10,567 nucleotides of DNA from an uncultured Phycisphaerae bacterium. Lineage in GTDB: Bacteria > Planctomycetota > Phycisphaerae > Phycisphaerales > SM1A02. The position numbers and the translations under genes were made by a program. Below the pieces are notes generated by a model. It was not told where the DNA came from and searched no databases. It saw only the letters and a program-made list of their open reading frames with translations. The stretch covers positions 1-10,567 of the forward strand of contig CAJWSE010000033.1 in the NCBI GenBank assembly GCA_913046275.1, given 5' to 3'. Of the stretch, positions 7,445 to 10,567 are shown piece after piece (within the stretch, counting starts at the first letter, position 1; every line of letters starts with the position of its first letter).

Positions 7445-8647
7445 CTACGCCATTACTTTTTCGATCGCGGAAATGCTTTTTGGAATTGCCTTAGATAGGT
7501 TTTGATAACCCGATGCAGTGACTGCAATATCATCTTCAATCCTAATGCCAATTGCTTCATCAGGCAAATAGATTCCAGGTTCGATAGTAATAACAGCACC
7601 TTTCTTTAAAGGTCCAGGTGGACCACAGGAGTCATGTGTTTCCAAACCCAGATGGTGACCAATGCTGTGAATAAAGTAATCGCCATAACCAGCCTTTGTG
7701 ATTATTTGCCTTGCAATGGCATCCAGGTCGGCTAGGGTCACACCTGGTTTTACTGATTTTATTGCTGCTTCCTCTGCCTTCAGCACAATGGAATAAATTT
7801 CTTTTTGCCGGCTTGTGAATCTGCCATTTACCGGAACAGTTCTCGAAATATCTGCCCCATAACTTGAAAAACGCGCGCCGGAATCGATGCAAACTAAATC
7901 GCCATCAACAAGTGTCTGATTATTCTCTTTGTAATGCAATACCGTTGAGTTCAAACCGCCACCAACAATTGGCGGGAAAGCAGAACCTCGCCCCCCTGCC
8001 ATCGCATACCCGTACTCAAGCGTTGCTTGCACTTGGTACTCGTTAACACCTGCGCGTAAAAACTGCATGGCGTTTGCGAAACCCACCGCCGTGCAGTCTA
8101 CTGCTTTTTGTATAACCTTAATTTCGTCCGGAGATTTAACGTTTCTCAATTGAGGAATTAAATCACTTTTATCAATTACTGAACACCCAGGGATTCGATT
8201 AGCAACTTCGTTCCATAATGAAATATCTTGTGAAGGAGGCTGTTTAATTCCAGCCGTGGGCATCAACACCGCGAACTCTTTGGTGCGTTTCGCAACCTCC
8301 GAAAGAATCATCGGAAGTGAACGCGTGCGAAAAATAGAATGCATACCTATCTCTTGTCTCAATTCACTACCTATAGATTTGCGCAAACCATCCCACTGCT
8401 CAATTTCCGGATCACGGGATGTTAAAAAGAGCATCTCTCTTCGAGTAGATATAGGATTTTCTGGATCGAATAATACCATTGCACCTGGTTCATTTGTAAT
8501 ACCGGTGAGATACTCGAAGTGTGGGTGTGGGCGCCAAGTTGCTTCAAGTTCTCCTGTGCTCTCACCCGCAAAGACAACACCAACCATGCCTTTTAGTGCT
8601 TTTAAAACTCTTGCTCGCCTTGCAACATACTCTTTTGGAAAAATCAT
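7445..8647 (-). CDS. pepP: Xaa-Pro aminopeptidase (aminopeptidase P, M24B)
   Basis: Aminopeptidase P is a cytoplasmic dimanganese enzyme that releases the N-terminal residue ahead of a proline. The 400-residue length is close to that of the family. The N-terminal creatinase-like domain (about 1-165) contains 'FEYLTGI' at 44-50, which is typical of AMP_N domains. The C-terminal 'pita-bread' domain holds all expected metal ligands: D255 in 'CIDSGA', D266 in 'YGADISRT', H331 in 'GHHLGL', E356 in 'TIEPGIY' and E371 in 'RIEDD'. The accessory histidines H238 ('LHYKEN'), H327 and H338 are also present, so the enzyme should be active. The ATG is fixed by its ATGA overlap with the hldE stop (8644-8647), with a weak AGAG five bases upstream. 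Its place behind lipid A and heptose genes gives no obvious functional link. Confidence 0.95.
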   Translation of the reverse strand: MIFPKEYVARRARVLKALKGMVGVVFAGESTGELEATWRPHPHFEYLTGITNEPGAMVLFDPENPISTRREMLFLTSRDPEIEQWDGLRKSIGSELRQEIGMHSIFRTRSLPMILSEVAKRTKEFAVLMPTAGIKQPPSQDISLWNEVANRIPGCSVIDKSDLIPQLRNVKSPDEIKVIQKAVDCTAVGFANAMQFLRAGVNEYQVQATLEYGYAMAGGRGSAFPPIVGGGLNSTVLHYKENNQTLVDGDLVCIDSGARFSSYGADISRTVPVNGRFTSRQKEIYSIVLKAEEAAIKSVKPGVTLADLDAIARQIITKAGYGDYFIHSIGHHLGLETHDSCGPPGPLKKGAVITIEPGIYLPDEAIGIRIEDDIAVTASGYQNLSKAIPKSISAIEKVMA

Positions 8648-10137
8648 TGCGTCTCTTTCATCTGCCGAACTACATCAGTGCTACTTCGCCCGGGGCGTTC
8701 CGAGAGAACGCACATCTCAATGCCGAGTTCAACAAGCAATGCATGTTCATTAATTTCTTCGGGAGAATAATCTCCGCCCTTTGCATACAAATCAGGTTGA
8801 ACCAAACGAATTAGCTCACTTGCTGTTGGTTCTGAAAATGGAACAACAAAGTCAACACATTGCAATTCTGCAAGAATCTCCATCCGTTCTTCCAGAGCAT
8901 AAATAGGTCTGCCACTCCCTTTTTGTGCGTATACTTGTGCATCCGTATTTACGCCAATAATTAATATATCACCAAGTTTTGAAGCTTCTCTTAAATATGA
9001 CACATGACCTGCGTGAATAACGTCGAAACAACCATTTGTCAAAACAACTCGCTTACCAATCTCTTTTACAGCAGCAATTTCAATTGCAAGATCATTTGAG
9101 CTACGAATTTTGCTTTCACAATCAACCTGCATAGATAAAAGTTCTTTACAAATCTGTGACATAGGAATCGGCGTCGCTCCAAACACTTCTACTTCAAGTC
9201 CTGCAGCAACATTCGCGAGTTCAACACATGATTTCCAATCTAAGCCGCCGCCGCGACCAATAGCAATGGCGGCGAGCACCATATCGCCAGCGCCCGTCAC
9301 ATCATAAACTGACCGTGCACGAGTTGGAACATGAATAGCCGGCACGCCGACTTCTTGTAATACTGCGCCGTGTCGGTCAAGTGTCATGACCGCCGCATGC
9401 AGATCGTGCTGTTCACACAATGTCGCCGCAAGTAACGCAGCCTCCTGGATTGGTGAATCATCATTTAATCGACAGCCTGTTGCTTTTTCAGCCTCGGTAC
9501 GATTTGGCGTAATTGCTGTTGCACCATGATATTTTTTATAATCTTCAATTCCAGCTGGATCAACAATCACTTCAATTCCTGCGTCTTTGCAGTGTTCAAT
9601 GATACGCGCACAAGTAGTGTTGGACAATACACCCTTATTATAATCTTCAATACAAACAACATCCAAATGTTGAAGCGTTTTGCTGAGCGCATCAAGCAGC
9701 ACATTCGCCGTTGAATCGCTAATCTTCTCTTTTGATTCTCGATCAATCCGAAACATTTTTTGGGGGTGGCGATGTTGTGCTAGGCCAACGATGCTCCGCT
9801 TAACTGTCGTTGGCCGAGTATCCATTGCAATCAAATTTGCTGTACAAATACCATCTGCATCTAGTAATTGTTTTAGCAACGTTCCTTCTTGGTCATTGCC
9901 AAGTACTCCAAAACATTGCACCGAAGCTCCCATAGCGTTAAGACAGCGCGCGACATTCCCTGCACCACCTGCACGCGATTGAACCGATCGAACTTCAAGA
10001 ACAGGCACAGGCGCATCCGGGCTTAATCGCTCAGCATCACCCGAGACGATTTCATCGAGCATGTAGTCGCCAATAACTGCGATTTTAGGTGATTGAATAT
10101 TTAGCACATTGGTTAATAAGGTACTCATAGTGGTCAT
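8644..10137 (-). CDS. hldE: Bifunctional heptose-7-phosphate kinase / heptose-1-phosphate adenylyltransferase HldE
   Basis: HldE carries out two steps of ADP-heptose synthesis for the LPS inner core: phosphorylation of D-glycero-beta-D-manno-heptose 7-phosphate at C1, then, after GmhB dephosphorylation, adenylyl transfer from ATP. The 497 residues fit the fused form (E. coli HldE is 477). The N-terminal PfkB/ribokinase domain (about 1-330) shows 'GDYMLD' (23-28), 'GGAGNVA' (57-63) and 'TGAGD' (281-285) with catalytic base D285. The C-terminal nucleotidyltransferase (about 360-497) shows 'LTNGCFDVIHAGH' with the HxGH motif at 375-378, 'KGGDY' (453-457) and 'GRSST' (483-487). The start at 10137 overlaps the lpxK stop as ATGA. 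A second ATG at 10128 has an AGGA 8 bases upstream and may be the real start, shortening the protein by three residues. The end overlaps pepP. Confidence 0.96.
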   Translation of the reverse strand: MTTMSTLLTNVLNIQSPKIAVIGDYMLDEIVSGDAERLSPDAPVPVLEVRSVQSRAGGAGNVARCLNAMGASVQCFGVLGNDQEGTLLKQLLDADGICTANLIAMDTRPTTVKRSIVGLAQHRHPQKMFRIDRESKEKISDSTANVLLDALSKTLQHLDVVCIEDYNKGVLSNTTCARIIEHCKDAGIEVIVDPAGIEDYKKYHGATAITPNRTEAEKATGCRLNDDSPIQEAALLAATLCEQHDLHAAVMTLDRHGAVLQEVGVPAIHVPTRARSVYDVTGAGDMVLAAIAIGRGGGLDWKSCVELANVAAGLEVEVFGATPIPMSQICKELLSMQVDCESKIRSSNDLAIEIAAVKEIGKRVVLTNGCFDVIHAGHVSYLREASKLGDILIIGVNTDAQVYAQKGSGRPIYALEERMEILAELQCVDFVVPFSEPTASELIRLVQPDLYAKGGDYSPEEINEHALLVELGIEMCVLSERPGRSSTDVVRQMKETQ

Positions 10138-10567
10138 CCTAACTTGAATACGTCTAAAAGTTTTGCTTCTAATTCCATTGCACCCTCTACAACCTCTAAT
10201 TCAAGGGTTGGAACGACAATTGGGCATTCCAGCAAGTGCAATTGAATGATATCTTTTGCTTTCACCCAGTCCTTGAGCGTCATGACAATTGAATCGACGC
10301 TTTTGGATGTTTCAATAAGTTGCCTTACTTCATCATTAGAAAACGGTTGATGGTCGCCCGCATGAAGTTGCTTTGCGACTTTAGCACCAAGACGAACAAG
10401 GGCCTCAATTACTGAACCAGGATATCCAATCCCCAAACGAACTGCCACTGATTTCCCGGTTAGCCAATCCAATTCGAGACGCCGAACACCGTGCGTAGCA
10501 TCGTACAGTTGAAGATCTGACCAACGATGTGAAGTCCATGCCACAGGGGATTGACCTGATTCCCGCT
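10134..10567 (-). CDS. lpxK: Tetraacyldisaccharide 4'-kinase LpxK, C-terminal part (5' end outside window)
   Basis: LpxK phosphorylates the 4' position of the lipid A tetraacyldisaccharide at the inner membrane to give lipid IVA. The frame is open to the window edge and yields 143 residues; the family has about 320-350, so the membrane-anchor and P-loop half lies outside. Seen in order: 'LDWLTGKSVAVRLGIGYPGS', which aligns with the family pattern 'L.GK.V....GIG.P.SF', then 'ALVRLGAKV', 'AGDHQPFSNDEV' (the usual DHH/Y-turn, with Gln in place of the second His) and 'VMTLKDWVK' (the T-x-KD-x-VK motif). An internal GTG at 10544 is not a start, because similar sequence continues upstream. The stop overlaps the hldE start as ATGA, which couples two steps of LPS synthesis. 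The assignment rests on motifs and context. Confidence 0.85.
   Translation of the reverse strand, partial: RESGQSPVAWTSHRWSDLQLYDATHGVRRLELDWLTGKSVAVRLGIGYPGSVIEALVRLGAKVAKQLHAGDHQPFSNDEVRQLIETSKSVDSIVMTLKDWVKAKDIIQLHLLECPIVVPTLELEVVEGAMELEAKLLDVFKLG

Noticed and set aside
8256..8753. 165-residue plus-strand ORF across the pepP/hldE border
   Set aside because: It is antisense to two well-supported genes and has no domain pattern.

Overview
The window reads as two unrelated pieces of genome joined at about position 1200. The left piece (1 to about 1200) is very AT-rich: bases 661-720 hold 15 G/C in 60. It carries the 3' end of atpD, a complete atpC and, converging on atpC, the C-terminal part of an RppH-type Nudix hydrolase. 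Gene content, protein flavour and composition resemble a streamlined marine alphaproteobacterium of the SAR11/Pelagibacterales type. The right piece (about 1200 to 10567) is near 50% G/C in places (bases 4621-4680 hold 30 in 60). It carries a DUF1573 start, clpB, aroC, a fused aroD-aroE, and a minus-strand operon with lpxK, hldE and pepP. The DUF1573 lipoprotein-like protein, the AroD-AroE fusion and the lipid A/heptose genes together suggest a planctomycete, possibly a marine member of the Phycisphaerae class. This assignment comes from reading only; no search was run.

Layout: atpD (partial, +), atpC (+), a composite minus-strand ORF 872-1480 across the junction, a 108-base divergent intergenic region, clpB (+), aroC (+), aroDE (+), then on the minus strand, read right to left, lpxK (partial), hldE, pepP and a small unrecognised protein. 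Coding density is very high. No rRNA, tRNA, CRISPR array, insertion sequence or phage gene was seen, and no gene-free stretch exceeds 300 bases.

How the genes work together: atpD and atpC belong to the F1 sector of ATP synthase. aroC and aroDE overlap by ATGA and supply shikimate-pathway steps 3, 4 and 7, on the route to aromatic amino acids. lpxK and hldE overlap by ATGA and make the lipid A 4'-phosphate and ADP-heptose for the LPS core, so the right-hand organism should have an LPS-bearing outer membrane. pepP overlaps hldE by ATGA, and the small protein follows 6 bases later, so the four minus-strand genes look like one transcription unit. clpB is a stand-alone disaggregase.

The most important observation is the join inside ORF 872-1480. 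It looks like a new DUF1573-Nudix fusion protein but is best explained as a chimera of two organisms at a short shared 'DPGET' coding segment. I found no convincing undescribed biological system here; the rest is ordinary housekeeping with a few details worth checking.
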